From Cordia subcordata (lineage: Eukaryota; Streptophyta; Magnoliopsida; Boraginales; Cordiaceae), in contig JAPTOF010000015.1 of the NCBI GenBank assembly GCA_028554755.1, positions 1,922,001-1,986,000 of the forward strand: 64,000 nucleotides of DNA. Reading direction: 5' to 3'. Of this stretch, positions 20,307 through 32,212 are shown piece after piece. Under the pieces are notes generated by a model that saw nothing but the letters and a program-made list of their open reading frames with translations, was not told the origin of the DNA and ran no database searches. A program made the position numbers and the translations under genes. Numbering within the stretch: the first letter of the stretch is position 1; the number at the start of each line of letters is the position of its first letter.

Positions 20307-21888
20307 GATAGGTCAACCGGCCAGATTAGAATCTGGGCGAATTTTGGCCGGATGACTTAGTCCGAAAGCCGGTCGACCGGTTGGGCCCCCGGCTAGACGT
20401 GTTGACAACTCTATTTAAGTCATTTTGCAGTCATTTTTGAAAGAGAACACCAACCAAATCAAACACCCATTTTCCTCAACCCAAAATCCACCAAAAATCA
20501 CCTCACACACTCACTTCTAAACACATTTAACACTTGGAATCAAGGATCCAAGAGGATCAAACACTAGGATTTGGGGCATAGATCATGGATTATAAAGCTT
20601 GGCTATGGATAGAAGGGTATCTCTCTTTTATCCTAAGTCTAATTATGTGTGATTAGATCTATGTTGGGTAATTATATCTTGTATTTATGGTTTGATTACT
20701 ACTTTTTATTAATGGGAACTTGATGGATTTATGTATATATGCTTTATGCTTAGGGTTTCAAAGGCTATTTTACATACATGTCTATGTGTTTGTTGAAATG
20801 CCTCAATGATGTAGCATATGTATATTGAAGTCTATAATGCTTTTAACCATTTCTAAATCATTATGCTAGCATGTCTATGTATTTATGTGGTGATTACATG
20901 AAGTGGGTATGACTATATACATGTCTATGTGTGTGTTAGCAAACTTAATAACATAAATAGCTTATCTTGCTTATATGTCAGGTGCTATTTGTCAAATTAG
21001 TGTATCTAAGCATGTCTATGTGTTTAGTAGTAGAATATACCAGTGTATTCTCGAATGCCATGCCCTAGATGTGTTTGCTTTACACTTTAATGTCAATTTC
21101 CACTATTGCGATGCGATTGATGGTGCATCACTAGTAATAGCCTAGTTCAAGTCCCCTTTGGCTTTAAATCCAGCCAATAGGAGTTCGGATAGGTTTAGTT
21201 GACCTTAGTTCATTTAAAAAGGCTAGTTAGTCCATGCTAACACCTTAGGTTCATAAGGACCACACTGTAGCTTTGAGTAGGGCTAAGCTTAGGGACGGCT
21301 TCACACTGAGTCCTAGGGTCAGATTGGGGAACTAATTAGTGGACTAAGTGCTAGGGTTAGATCGATCTGCACTCACCTAGAACCTTATTGGCAATCCTTA
21401 ATTCTTAAGTCATAAAGGCCACGTCGTACTGCTAGGCATTGCCACCTAGGGACGAACCCTCACTGAGGCTTAGGGCACCAATTAGGAGGCTAAATTATTG
21501 GTCTAGATTAGAGCACTTAGTATAATCCATCAAGTAACCCTAGAAAGACATAGTAATCACCATAAACAAGACGTAATCAACTTATTCCCCCATTTTTGAC
21601 ATTTGCATCCCCTTAGATCACTTGATTCTCCTATCACACACACACACACATCTTTTATTTCCTTATCCTTAGTTTAGCTTTGCCTTTTTGAGCTCCCTTT
21701 AAACCAAGAAACCCTAAAAAAACATTGTAGTTAGGACCTCAACACATAGCTTTTAAGACACACTTATCTTAGGACACTATACACGTTAAGCCTCCCCATA
21801 GATTCGACTCTGCACTCGCACACACTGTGTTACACGTAACCCATGCACTTACGGGCTATTTAGGCTTGTACCGTGAGATAGCGTATCA
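20307..21888 (+). repeat. LTR C, right part (second Athila-related family)
   Basis: Resumes directly after the copia LTR with GGTCAACCGG and a GCCGGTCGACCGG palindrome near 20369-20380, then a TATTTAAG box near 20412. Downstream are four CATGTCTATG copies (20780-21020), one stem-loop at 21158-21177, the CCTCCC...GATTCGAC motif near 21800, and the end GAGATAGCGTATCA. What follows is not a primer site, so this is a solo LTR or a 3' LTR. Its left part is beyond the copia element, off the window. Confidence 0.8.
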
Positions 21889-22285
21889 GCGAGTTAGGTC
21901 GGGTCAACTCGTTTACCTAACAGGTCAAAGATATTAAAACCCTAAACCGACCCTAACGGGTTAGATGGGTTGTTTTGACGGGTTAAATAGGTAGCTTTAG
22001 TTGTTTCGCAGGCCGTTTTTTGGAGGATTAGGCGGGTTCTTCAGTCATTCTTGTGGGTTATGAGGGTTCCCATGTCATTTTGGTGAGTCAAGCAGGTTTA
22101 CAGGTCGTTTTGGCTAGTTAGACAAGCCATTTGGACGAGTTTGTAGGTCACTTTTAGCGGGTCAACCCGACTAGCCTATTTGGCGAGTTGGGAAGGGTTG
22201 ACCTATTTGTCTAGCGGGTCATTGAACCCTTAACCCTAACCCTTTTTTTTGGTAGGTTAGATGAGTCAACTTGTGGGTCTCAACC
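21889..22285. repeat. degenerate GGGTT/GGTCAA-rich stretch
   Basis: Short words such as GGGTT, GGGTC and TTTTGGCGAG recur at irregular spacing with no clear unit. No frame and no terminal repeats seen. It could be the subterminal region of an unrecognised transposon. Confidence 0.35.
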
Positions 22286-22665
22286 CATTGTGCCACTCTA
22301 ACTTAATAGATAGACTTGGACTTGGATAGTCATGTGCCCAGAATAGCTTGATAAGTCACCTGACCTGAGCGGAACTCGGATGGTTATATGGCTTGGAACA
22401 TAGATATATCACCAGACCCAAACTAGATACAACTCAATTGTTTACAGGGATGGGCCACCCCATGAATGGATGTGCATAAAGGATAAGCTTGACGGATCAC
22501 ACGTGGACATATACATAGTGCAAGAACTAGACTAAAAGCCCAGCTTTAATACCATGTGAAGAATCCTAAGGTTCGATCATAGAAACTAATTGATTAATAT
22601 GAGGAATAGCCCAGAACCCTTATAAGGTGGTCTTAAATCTTATTATTTTTCTATGTGGAAGGGGA
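22286..22665 (-). mobile_element. fragment of a second copia element (leader, primer site, LTR end)
   Basis: Minus strand at about 22560-22535 reads CTTCACATGGTATTAAAGC, close to the usual LTR-end plus TGGTATCAGAGC primer site. The sequence above 22553 would be LTR and that below would be leader. Nothing else of the element is recognisable. Confidence 0.4.
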
Positions 22666-25007
22666 ATATAGTTCAACAGTTTTTTTGTGGTGTTGATCAA
22701 CGATATTTTGGTGTACTCAAAGAACTCATTGGAGCATAAACATCACCTTTGTACTGTACTTCAAGTGCTGCGAGGACAACAATTGTTCGTTAAGTTTGAG
22801 AAGTGTGACTTTTGGCATATTGAGGTTGGTTTTCTTAGGCATGTGGTATCTAAACAAGGAAACTTGGTGGACCCACAATAGGTGGATGCAGTGATGAATT
22901 GGCCATGACCAACCAATGAAACAGAAGCAATTTCTTGGGTATGGCAAGATACTATCGTAACTTTATGGAGGGGTTTTCAAGCATAGCAGCTCTACTCACT
23001 CGTTTGACTAAGAATAGTATTAAGTTTGAATGGAGCCTAGAATGTGAAGATAGTTTCCAAGAGTTGAAGTAACAATTGGTGTTCACTTTGGTGTTGACTA
23101 TCCTTGAGGAAACTAATGGATTTACAATTATATTAATGCTTCGTGAGTAGTTTTGGTTGTGTGTTAATGTAAAATGGAAAAAAAACCTAAAAGATCATAA
23201 AAAGAATGGTCTAACTCATGACTTAGAGTTGGCGGCAGTTGTGTATAGCTTTATGATTTAGTGAGATTTATATAATGTAACTTGTGAAATCTGCCCTGCC
23301 GATCAAAATTTGAAGTACTTATTTACCCAGAAAGAGCTGAATCTTAGACAAAAGCGATAGCTCGAGTTTCTAAAGGACTATAAATTTGAGATCCACTACC
23401 ATCTAGGAAACATAAATGTTGTAGCAGACACACTCAGTAGGAAACCCTACAGTGGCACTCAAACAATGGATTTTACCTAAGAAGAATTGGCTTATGAATT
23501 TGACAGATTGCAAGTTGAAGTGGTCTCATATCCAGTGGCTGGCATTCTAGCTCACTTATTAGTACAACCAACCTTGTTAGAAAGGGCCAAAGTAGCATAA
23601 TAATAGGATTTTAATGAAGATTAAGAGTGGTCAAAAGTCAATTTTAAACATCCATGAAGATGGAACCATGAGATATGGGGAAAGGATTTGTGTACCTAAC
23701 AGAATTGAAGAAAGAAATCTTGTTTGAAGCTCATAGTTCTACTTTCTCCATGCATCCTAGAGAAATAAAGACATACAGAAACCTTAAAGATAACTTGTGG
23801 TAGAATAATATGAAGAAAGATATTGGTGAATTTGTGGCTCAATGCATAACTTCCAAAAGAGTGAAAGCAGAACATCAAAAACCTTTAAGATTACTCCAGC
23901 CATTATCTATTTGAATGGAAATGGGATTATGTGGCTATAGACTTTGTAGTAGGACTTCTGAGATTAAGAGAGAAACATGATGCTATATGGGTGATTGTAG
24001 ATCGTCTTACCAAGCTAGCACATTTTTTTGTAGTGGCAACATATTTCAAGGTAGAGAGATTGGCTATATTGTACATTACTGAAATCATTCGACTTCATGC
24101 AATACCAAAAGAAATAGTACCTTATCGAGACCCCAAGTTCGCTTCTAAAGTTTGGGAGATATTATAACATGTATTGGGAAATCAACAAAAATTGAGCACT
24201 ACTTTTCATCCTTCTACAGATGGGCAAACCAAGAGATCTATTCAGACGTTAGAAGATATGTTGAGGTCTTGTGTAATTGATTTAGGTAATGATTGGAACT
24301 GATAGCGTTAGTTGAGTTCACCTATAATAATAGTCATCAAGCTACCATTCAAATGACTTCTTTTGAGGATTTCTATTGAATGAAATTTTACACCCCTTTA
24401 TATTGGGATACAGGAGAAAGAATATTAGACTCTAACCTCTTAGGGGACACCGAGGCAAAAGTAATATTAATTCAAGTCAGGATGAAACAAGCTCAAGATA
24501 GATAGAAATGTTAGACAGATTACTAAAGGAAGGAAGTGGAATTCGAAGTAAGAGACCAAGTGTTCTTAAAAGTGTCACCAATCTAAGAAGTAATCTGCTT
24601 TACTAAAGGTAGGAAGCTAATTCCTTGCTTTGTTTGCCCATTTGAGATTTCGATAAGGATTCGAAAAGTTGCTTATTAGCTTGCATTTCCACCTTTCTTA
24701 TTTGGAGTGCATAATGTATTTTATGTATCACAATTCTGACATTATGTTTATAGTCCAGACCACATAGTTCCTATGGAAGAATTGAAAGTTCACGAGAATC
24801 TTACCTTTAAGGAGCACCTGTGGAAATCGTGGATGAAAAGGATCAAGTGTTGTAGAGGAGAGTCATCCTTATGTGAAGGTTCAGTGGTCAACCAAACCGT
24901 AAGAGAGATGCTATAGATGCCTAAAGAGGAAGCCCATGCCAAGTATCCTTAGACTATTCAAGGATTTAGGCAAGTTTCAAGGACGAAACTTTCTTTTGGG
25001 GGGAGAA
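22666..25007 (+). pseudogene. pol: chromovirus-type gypsy pol remnant (RT end, RNase H, integrase)
   Basis: Starts abruptly inside RT at the YIDD block, here [12 protein letters not shown], with the first catalytic Asp changed to Asn. RNase H follows with ARYYRNFMEGFSSIA (about 22940) and ADTLSRKP (about 23427). Integrase has AIDFVVGL (23934) and a decayed second Asp block (YRDPKFAS). At TDGQTKRSIQTLEDMLRSC (about 24217) the catalytic Glu is replaced by Lys. The C-terminal part and a purine tract (about 24993-25007) close it. Many stops. The wording fits the Tekay/Del group of chromoviruses; that lineage call is inference. Confidence 0.82.
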
Positions 25008-25325
25008 CATAATAATCTTGGACTTTGACATAGGCTCAAAATAACATTTATAAAAAATTAAGGGTTATTTTGTAAATAACAAAACTAGAGCTAAATATCT
25101 CAAGGTTTTAGACACCAAAAAAAAAAAGAAAGGATAAGTGGACATTTCTTCTGGGAGTCTGCTCGTAAGTAGAAGAGAAGAAGTAGAACTCGATTGAGCC
25201 TAGTTCTAAGTAAGCGGGTTCTTGCTATGCCATATTATATTATCCTCCTTCTTTATCTTTTGAAGTTGCAACTTTTCAAAACTTGTGCCTTGGTTTGAAT
25301 TCTTTGTTGAAAATTAATATATACT
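25008..25325 (+). repeat. start of chromovirus 3' LTR, truncated
   Basis: Directly follows the purine tract CTTTTGGGGGGAGAA. It begins near CATAATAATCTTGG (TGTAATAAT expected) and is cut at 25325 by the Tat-lineage LTR. Confidence 0.55.
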
Positions 25326-25763
25326 TGATATGGGGATAAGTCGTGATATGGGGTTGGGTTATACCCATGACCCAATAAGAGAAAATGAAGTGCAAGGACG
25401 ATTCAAGCTAAGGTCATACTTGGATTATTGTTGGATACTACCAATCGAGCAGTACTGACCGACCAACCACGTGATCACCTAATAAGGCTGCATCACCCAA
25501 TAATTGGTTAGTACAAACAAAATGTAAGTAACACAAGTTTAGCCACCCTTAAACTATAAATAGGACCTAGTTGTACTAAATGAGGTAACTATTTCCATTC
25601 CACTCACTTCTTTCTAAAAGTTTACCTTCTAAAGAAATATTTTGACTTAGGCATCAAAGGCTCTTTGGCTAGTACCACACTGGTGCCTAGATTTCATTGG
25701 ATTGTGGGTGACATCAACATAGAGATTCCATCAAGAATAGTTAACTGACCCTTCGCAGGATCA
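25326..25763 (+). repeat. 5' LTR of the Tat-lineage element (about 438 bp)
   Basis: Probable start TGATATGGGG at 25326 (an identical word at 25344 is an alternative), end GCAGGATCA at 25763. TATAAATAG at 25555-25563 serves as TATA box. The primer site follows near 25766-25784 (TTAGCGTCATCTGTGGGAA, decayed from the Tat-type TTGGCGCCGTCTGTGGGAA). Confidence 0.65.
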
Positions 25764-25956
25764 GATTAGCGTCATCTGTGGGAATTAGAAACTAAGTATT
25801 CCCATTAAGTTCACATGGCTATAACTCGAAGCCAAGCTGTTGATGAGTCTTAAGCCATAAAAAGGAAAAAAGCAGCGAATAGCAACCAACTCAACAAGCA
25901 CCGTGAAGGCCACAGTCTCAAGCTTCCAGAAATCGCCCTTAGCCATAAAACGAACA

Positions 25957-25964
25957 ATCAGAGC
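25957..25964. repeat. probable 8-bp target duplication of hAT-like element, left copy
   Basis: ATCAGAGC; the right copy at 26723-26730 is ATTGGAGC, 6 of 8 matching. Eight base pairs is the hAT size. Confidence 0.5.
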
Positions 25965-26722
25965 TAGGGGTGTTCATCGGGGAATCCGCGCCCTAATCAA
26001 CATATTTTTTCCCCAAAATAATATTTGAAGAAGGACCTTTGTTCCGTTCTCTGCCCCAATTCACCAAAGGCGAACACTTTTTGGGGAATTGAGGAATGGG
26101 GAAAATGAACGGGGATGGGCAATCCCCGAATAACATACGTTTCCAACCTGCCATCATAAAAACCAAAAAACACAAACAAATACCTATCAAACCATTAAAC
26201 TTGCCATCATAATTAACTACATAGACAATAGCTTCAAACCACAACATAAATAAACTACATAGATCATAGTTGCAAACCACAACATAAATAAAGTACATAG
26301 ACCATAGTCTCATAAGTCATAATCAGTCAACCATAGCATAAATAAAAAGTCCAATGCATAAATAAAAAACATTATTTTAACAAGTTGTCAATAGCTATTC
26401 ATCTCTATTCTCCATGACTATATGAACCTTCAAATCTCAGTCATTGTGTTTGTTGGTTCCAATGCTAACTTTGATATGTCTAAGAAATAAAAAACCAAAT
26501 ATAATATATAATATGTATGATATATATAATTTTAAAAAAATTAGTTCGGATTTCAGGGATTCTCCAAATAAAAAAAAATTATACCATTCCCCAACTCGAT
26601 TCCCCAATCTTTTTCCCTATCCCCAATAATTTTTCCTTGTTCCCCATTTCCCCAAACTCGATTTCCCTGAACCCAAAATTTCTGGTCAGTAATCGGGTTT
26701 CCCCAAACAATGCACAGCCTTA
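25965..26722. mobile_element. hAT-like non-autonomous transposon (758 bp)
   Basis: Left end TAGGGGTGTTCATCG; right end, reverse-complemented, TAAGGCTGTGCATTG, 11 of 15 matching. TAGGGGTGTTCA is a common plant hAT end. G-rich subterminal stretches on the left (GGGGAA words) face C-rich ones on the right. Probable 8-bp target duplication with two mismatches. No transposase frame. Three 37-38-bp tandem units (CTACATAG...) lie at about 26217-26310. Confidence 0.65.
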
Positions 26723-28001
26723 ATTGGAGCAATCCAACAGGCCTTGCAATGTTCATACCTCTTCTTCAATCCCAACATAGCCGGTGAACATGTCTACGCT
26801 GTCTTGCTCGCCGCTCAAATGGCAACCATGGCTAATTTGTCCACCAACTTTCAAAATTACATGAGCCAAATATTTCCATCACAAACACAGCCTTTTGCCC
26901 AACCATTCACCTTCCCTTTCCTAAACCCAACACCACCATCCACTGCAACTCCCACATATATACTACAAATTGGCCATCAGACTTCTTTAGATATGCTAGA
27001 AGAGTCCTTATGCCAAGGAGATAGCTCTTTTAAACCACCTTTACACACAGCCTCGACATAGATTTTACCGAACCCGTGGCCTTTACAAACCATAAATGTC
27101 GAAGAATTTGAAAAAGTCTCTTGTTAGAGGAGATAATCAAAGAATTCGTGTCAAGGGACTTCGTGATTCCGAAGCTATTGTACTTCGATGGCTTAGGTGA
27201 ACCAGCCAATCATGTGTTAGCCATTAATCATAAAATGCTCTTTCATAATGCTATTGATGCCATGGAATGCAAAGCATTTCCTACCACTTTGGTTGGATTA
27301 GCCTGAACATGTCATGATGAGTAGCCATCACATTTTATCCATTCCTTTAAAGAGCTAGCTGTAGCCTTTATGAACTGATTTGTTAGCGAAAAGGAGGCCT
27401 CAAAATCGTCCAGTTCGATTATTAGAATAAGGCAAAGGGGGGATGAGACTTTGAGGGCATTTGCTAAGTGATTTAATGAAGCAATGATGCGAGTGCTTGA
27501 CCTGGCATACCCAGTAGCCATGGATGCTTTCATTCATGGTGTCAGGGATGAGAAGCTATCCAGTTCTTTAACAAGGAAAAAATTGGCTTGAATGACCGAT
27601 CTCATGGCTCGGGTTGAGAAGTACATTTTGGCTGAGGATGTGCTGCTCACAAAAAGAGTGCGGGATAAAGCATATGAAAGTGAGAAAGAAAAAGGAAGCA
27701 GAAGCAACAGGAGCCATATTAGAATTGGAGTGAATTGAAGAAGAGAAATGAGAATCTAAAGGTCATTATGAGACGTTTTGACACTTATACATCTTTGAAT
27801 GCACCCCAGTCAGATATCTTGGTTACTATGAAGTGTGAAAGAAATGTGAAATGTCTTAAAAAGATGAAGGGAAATCCTAATAAAAGGGACAAAAGCAAAT
27901 ATTGCCTCTTCCACAGGGATCATGGCCATACTACCTATGAGTGTCAAAATCTAAAGGACGAGATCAAATCTCTTGTCAGGAAAGGAAAGCTAACGTAGTA
28001 T

Positions 28002-28706
28002 GTGAAGCAAAAAGGAAACACTCAAGAGAATCAACCATGCAGCCCTAGGAAAGCAAAAAAGGTCTTTGGCACGGCGAATATATGGGGAGGAACAGCTGTT
28101 GGAGGGGATTCCACCACCAAAAGAAAGATGTATGTCTGCTCTCTACAGGCTGCTTCAACAAACAAAATAAGAAGGATGGAAGATGTAACCTTCACCAGCA
28201 AAGACTTAATTGGATTACCGGTAAACCATGATGATTCCCTTATTATTATGGTTATTTTGGTTAACTATGAAGTTCGCAAGATGATAGTGGATACGGGGAG
28301 TGCTATTGACGTGCTATATTATGAAGCGTTTGAATGCTTGAAACTGGATCAGTCCATTCTCACGCCCTTGAAGCATGAGCTCATAGAGATTTTCAATAAT
28401 GAGGTATGGGCTGACAGGGTGGCTAGCCTAGCCCTCAGCATCAAAGATGGAAGCCAATATGTCGACCTCCAGGTTGACTTTATAATGGTAAACTATTCGA
28501 GTACCATCAATATGATTATTGGGCGAATTACACTGAACTGCTTGGGAGCCATTGTGTCCACTTATCATCAAATAATGAAGTTCCCAACTAGGGATGGAGT
28601 GATCATAGTCAGAGAAAACCAACATAATGCTAGATCATGCTATGCGGCAACACTAAAACCAAAGAATGACTTAAAAAAGCTCGAGAACATGATGATAGAC
28701 TATTGA
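28002..28706 (+). pseudogene. pol: Tat-lineage protease region
   Basis: A 234-codon open piece. The Tat pattern VTFTSKDLIGLPVNHDDSL is followed by the active site MIVDTGSAIDVLYYEAF near 28280-28330 and by a conserved YSSTINMIIGR stretch. DTG is intact, but the flanking gag and RT are broken. Confidence 0.85.
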
Positions 28707-28829
28707 ATGAAGATCCCAGGAAGGGAAGCCTAGCCGAGAAGCTTGACCTCATTGAAATTGGAAAGCCTGATAACAAAACTTATGTCGGAGCGGAACAAAT
28801 AGGAGAAGTTTGACGAGGTATCATCCAAT

Positions 28830-30190
28830 TCTTGACTTTAAATTATGACATATTTGCTTAGGACTTTTTTGATATTACAGGGGTAGTCCCAAAAATCATC
28901 GAGCATCGGTTGAACATCAATCCTATCTTTAGGCCGGTCCAATATAAACGACGAACCTTTAGCTTAGAAAAGAATCAAGTGATCCACTAACAGGTGGAAA
29001 AACTGTTAAAAGTAGGCCACATTTAGGAGATAAAAAACCCGAGATAAGTTTCCAATATGGTGATAGTCAAAAAGGCCAACAGGGGATGGAGACTCTGCGT
29101 AGACTTCACTGACTTGAATAAAGCATGTCCAAAGAACAACTTCTCTCTACCAAGAATTGACTAATTAGTTGATTCGATGGTAGGGTTTGAGATGCTGTCA
29201 TTCATGGATGCCTTTTCAAGCTACAATTAGATAAAGATGGCACCCTCTGCCCAGCCACACACTGGTTTTGTCACCTACTGCGGGCTCTATTATTACAAGG
29301 TCATGCCTTTCGGGTTGAAAAACTTTGAGGCCACATATTAGCACATGGTCAATATGGCATTCAAAGAATAGATAGGTCGAAACATGGAAGTTTACAATGA
29401 CAACGTGCTCGTCGAGTACAAAAGGGCATTAGACCACATGTTCAACCTCACTGAAGCCTTCTAAACAATGAGAAGGTCTAACATCAAATTGAATTTCGGG
29501 AAGTGCATCTTTGGAGTCAAAGCAGGGAAGTTCTGAGGTTTATGGTGACCTACCGAGGCATCGAGGCTAACCCTGAGAAGATTGAGGCCATACTCAATCT
29601 CAAGCCCCCAAAGGCTGTGCATGATGTATAGTCACTTTCTGATAAAGTCGCGACCTTGAGCAGATTTATGTCCAGGTCGGTAGATCGGTGTGCTATATTC
29701 TTCAAAATCCTATGAAACTAAAAGGATTTCAAATGGACACCCAAATATGAAGAAGCATTCAAAGGGATTAAATCTTATCTGACATAATCATTGATTCTTG
29801 CTAAACCCGAAGAAGGAGAAACACTACTTCTGTATTTATCCAATTTAAACTTTGTAGTAGCAGTTGTTTTAATCAAAAACACCAACAAAGGCTAGAGGCC
29901 AATTTACTATGTCAGTAAGACATTAAAGGGAGCAGAGTTGAGGTATAGTAGCTTGGAAAAGTTGGTGCTTGCATTAGTAATGTCAATTCAAAAATTAAAA
30001 CCCTACTCTGAATCTCATCTGATAACAATGATAATCGATTAGCCTCTGTGCCAGGTCTTGTATAAGCTGGAACTATCAAGATGATTATTAAAATGGTAAG
30101 TAGAGATAAGTCAGTACCACATTACTTATCAACCGAGGACCATAATTAAGGCATAGGCCCTCACTAATTTCGTAGTCGAGTATATGTAAC
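28830..30190 (+). pseudogene. pol: Tat-lineage reverse transcriptase and first RNase H
   Basis: Readable RT blocks include NRGWRLCVDFTDLNKACPK (about 29080), SFMDAFSSYN (about 29200) and YYKVMPFGLKN (about 29290). The catalytic YVDD is changed to YNDN at 29393-29404. RNase H blocks such as PIYYVSKTLKGAE (about 29895) follow. More than ten in-frame stops and several frameshifts, so long dead. Confidence 0.82.
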
Positions 30191-30195
30191 TAGTG

Positions 30196-30600
30196 GGGTA
30201 GATGGTCGGAGAATGGAGTTTGTATGTTGATGGTATAGTGAGTAAAGTAGGATTAGGTGTAAGAATTATCATCGGGAAGACTGATGGGTCTAAACTGAAG
30301 TACGCTGTAAAGTTTGAATTTAAGGCAACCAACAATGAAGTTAAATATAAGGCATTACTATCTGGGATAAGATTGCTCAAGGAGTTGAGGGCATAAATAG
30401 TTAAAGCATATACAGACTCTCAATTGATAGAGAGGCAGGTCAATAGAAATTATGAATCCAAAGAGAGCAAGATAAAGGCTTATTAGAAGCAAGTGATCAA
30501 GACAATAGCATTCTTTGAAGAATTCACACTTCAACAAATTCTAAGGAGTGGTAATGTTTAAGCCAATGCCTTGTCCGAGATTGCATAAGCTTTCCGAGAA
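30196..30600 (+). pseudogene. archaeal-type RNase H of the Tat-lineage element
   Basis: The open part 30202-30396 has WSLYVDGIVSKVGLGVRI and FKATNNEVKYKALLSG, matching the aRNH seen only in Tat-lineage plant elements. The next part (AYTDSQL-like near 30405) is readable but contains stops. Confidence 0.82.
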
Positions 30601-30779
30601 GGAGAAACGATCAATGTTAAGAAATTCATGGTCCCCATCGTCAACGTCTCACTCATCAGCATCACTGAGGAGATAGATTGGAGATGCCTTATGGTACAAT
30701 ACTTATAGCATGGTGTATTACTAGACAATGAACGGGAGGCCTCAAAAGTGGTGAATAGGTCATCCCAGTTCCTTATCTT

Positions 30780-31915
30780 TAAAGATCAGTTGTACAAGCG
30801 CAATATTAGAGGACCATTTTGAAGTGTGTGGGTAACTTTGAAAGGGAATTCATTATTAAGGAAATGGACGAAGGCATGTATAGAAATCACTCTGGAGCTA
30901 AGATATTGCCACAAAAGACTATCAGACAAGGGTACTATTGGACCAACATTGTGAGAACTGCTAAAAAGGTTGTTGAGATGTGTGATCGGTGTCAGAAGGA
31001 TGCCAATATCCAACAAATAGTGCATTCTATTCCAAGTTCGATAACAAGTCCCTGGCCATTTTTGAAATGATAGCTTGATATTATCAGTCCCATGTCTATC
31101 GGGAAAGCCCAGAGGAAATTTGCATTCGTAGCAGTTGACTATTTCACTAAGTGGGCGAAAGCTGAAGTCATGGCAACCATAACTGATAGAGCGACCTAGA
31201 ATTTTGTTTAGAGAAACATAATAAGTAGGTTTGGGGTCCAGAGAAACATAATCACCGATCAGAGGAGACAGTTTGACTCAAAATATTTTCGAGAGTGTGC
31301 AGCTGAACTAAAAATTGACCTGCAATTCTCTATAGTGGCACACCCTCAAGCTAACGGATAGGTGGAAGTCACTAACCGAACCATATTAATGGTTTAAAGA
31401 CAAAGCTTAAGGGTGCCAAGGGATTATATCCAGAAGCACTGCCTGAAGTCCTATAGGCTTGTCGAACAATCGTACACAGTAGTATTGGGGAGACTCTCTT
31501 CAGAATGGTTTATGGGTCAGAAGCAGTGGCTTCGATAGAGATCTTATCCCTAGCATTATGCATTAAACACTTTTTAGAGGAGGAAAATGGTGAAGTCCTA
31601 AGGATTCAGTTGGAATTGCTTGATGAAATGCAAAAAGATGCTCGGGCAAGGAATGAAGCCATAAAGGAAGCTTTGAAACACCAGCTGGCGAGAAAGGTTT
31701 GACTGAAGGACGTCAAAATAAGAGATTTGGTGCTTCGAAAGCACTACTTTGGTAAAAGAAATCTCAGCAAGCTTGATAAAAACTAGGAGGGCCCTTACCA
31801 AATAGTAAAGATGATCTGACCAGGAGCCTTTAAACTGGCCTGACTCAATGGGACACTACTCCTGAATGCGTGGAATTCCAAACATTTGCCAAAGTATTAT
31901 GTTTGATCTCATATT
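30780..31915 (+). pseudogene. pol: Tat-lineage integrase
   Basis: The zinc domain at 30819-31070 has MYRNHSGAK and the CDRCQKDAN cysteines. The core has AVDYFTKWAKAE (about 31132), IITDQ (about 31250) and EVTNR (about 31365), so the D, D, E residues are all readable. A further piece, 31505-31702, holds MVYGSEAV and RARNEA. The end NAWNSKHLPKYYV is near 31870-31905. Several stops. Confidence 0.82.
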
Positions 31916-32212
31916 TATTTATTGTATTCAATTAATGAATGACAATTCAAAATTCCATGCTCTCTCATGCAAAGGTACACTTTGGAAATTCTTCTACCAA
32001 GTATACTATCTAATTTTGCAACTCGGTAAAGAAAAACTATGCCAACAAAATATACTAAGAACATAACGACGAAAGCAGTACATGCAGTAACACTTTATCA
32101 ACAAGAAATATCTATGAATCATTGAAAAATAATTGTTCAGGCCATAAACTATCAAAACAAATCAGAAGTAAAAAGTTGTTCATACAGAAATAAAGGAAGT
32201 TTGCATATTGTT
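31916..32212. other. non-coding spacer after Tat integrase
   Basis: AT-rich, about 300 bp. No frame, repeat or terminal motif recognised. Confidence 0.5.

Larger units (their letters stand above)
25815..27998 (+). pseudogene. gag: Tat-lineage gag remnant
   Basis: The ATG at 25815 gives MAITRSQAVDE, a typical Tat gag start, soon followed by a stop. It is interrupted by the hAT-like insert (25965-26722). Open pieces at 26744-27061, 27121-27306 and 27735-27998 continue it. The last holds CLFHRDHGHTTYEC, a CX2HX4HX4C zinc motif near 27905-27946, followed by LKDEIKSLVRKGKL, as in Tat gag. Confidence 0.75.

Noticed and set aside
22228..22245. AACCCTAACCC, telomere-like
   Set aside because: Fewer than two full units within a GGGTT-rich stretch; not a telomeric array.
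25993..26313. 106-codon minus-strand frame
   Set aside because: Lies wholly inside the non-coding hAT-like element, over its G-rich ends and tandem units.
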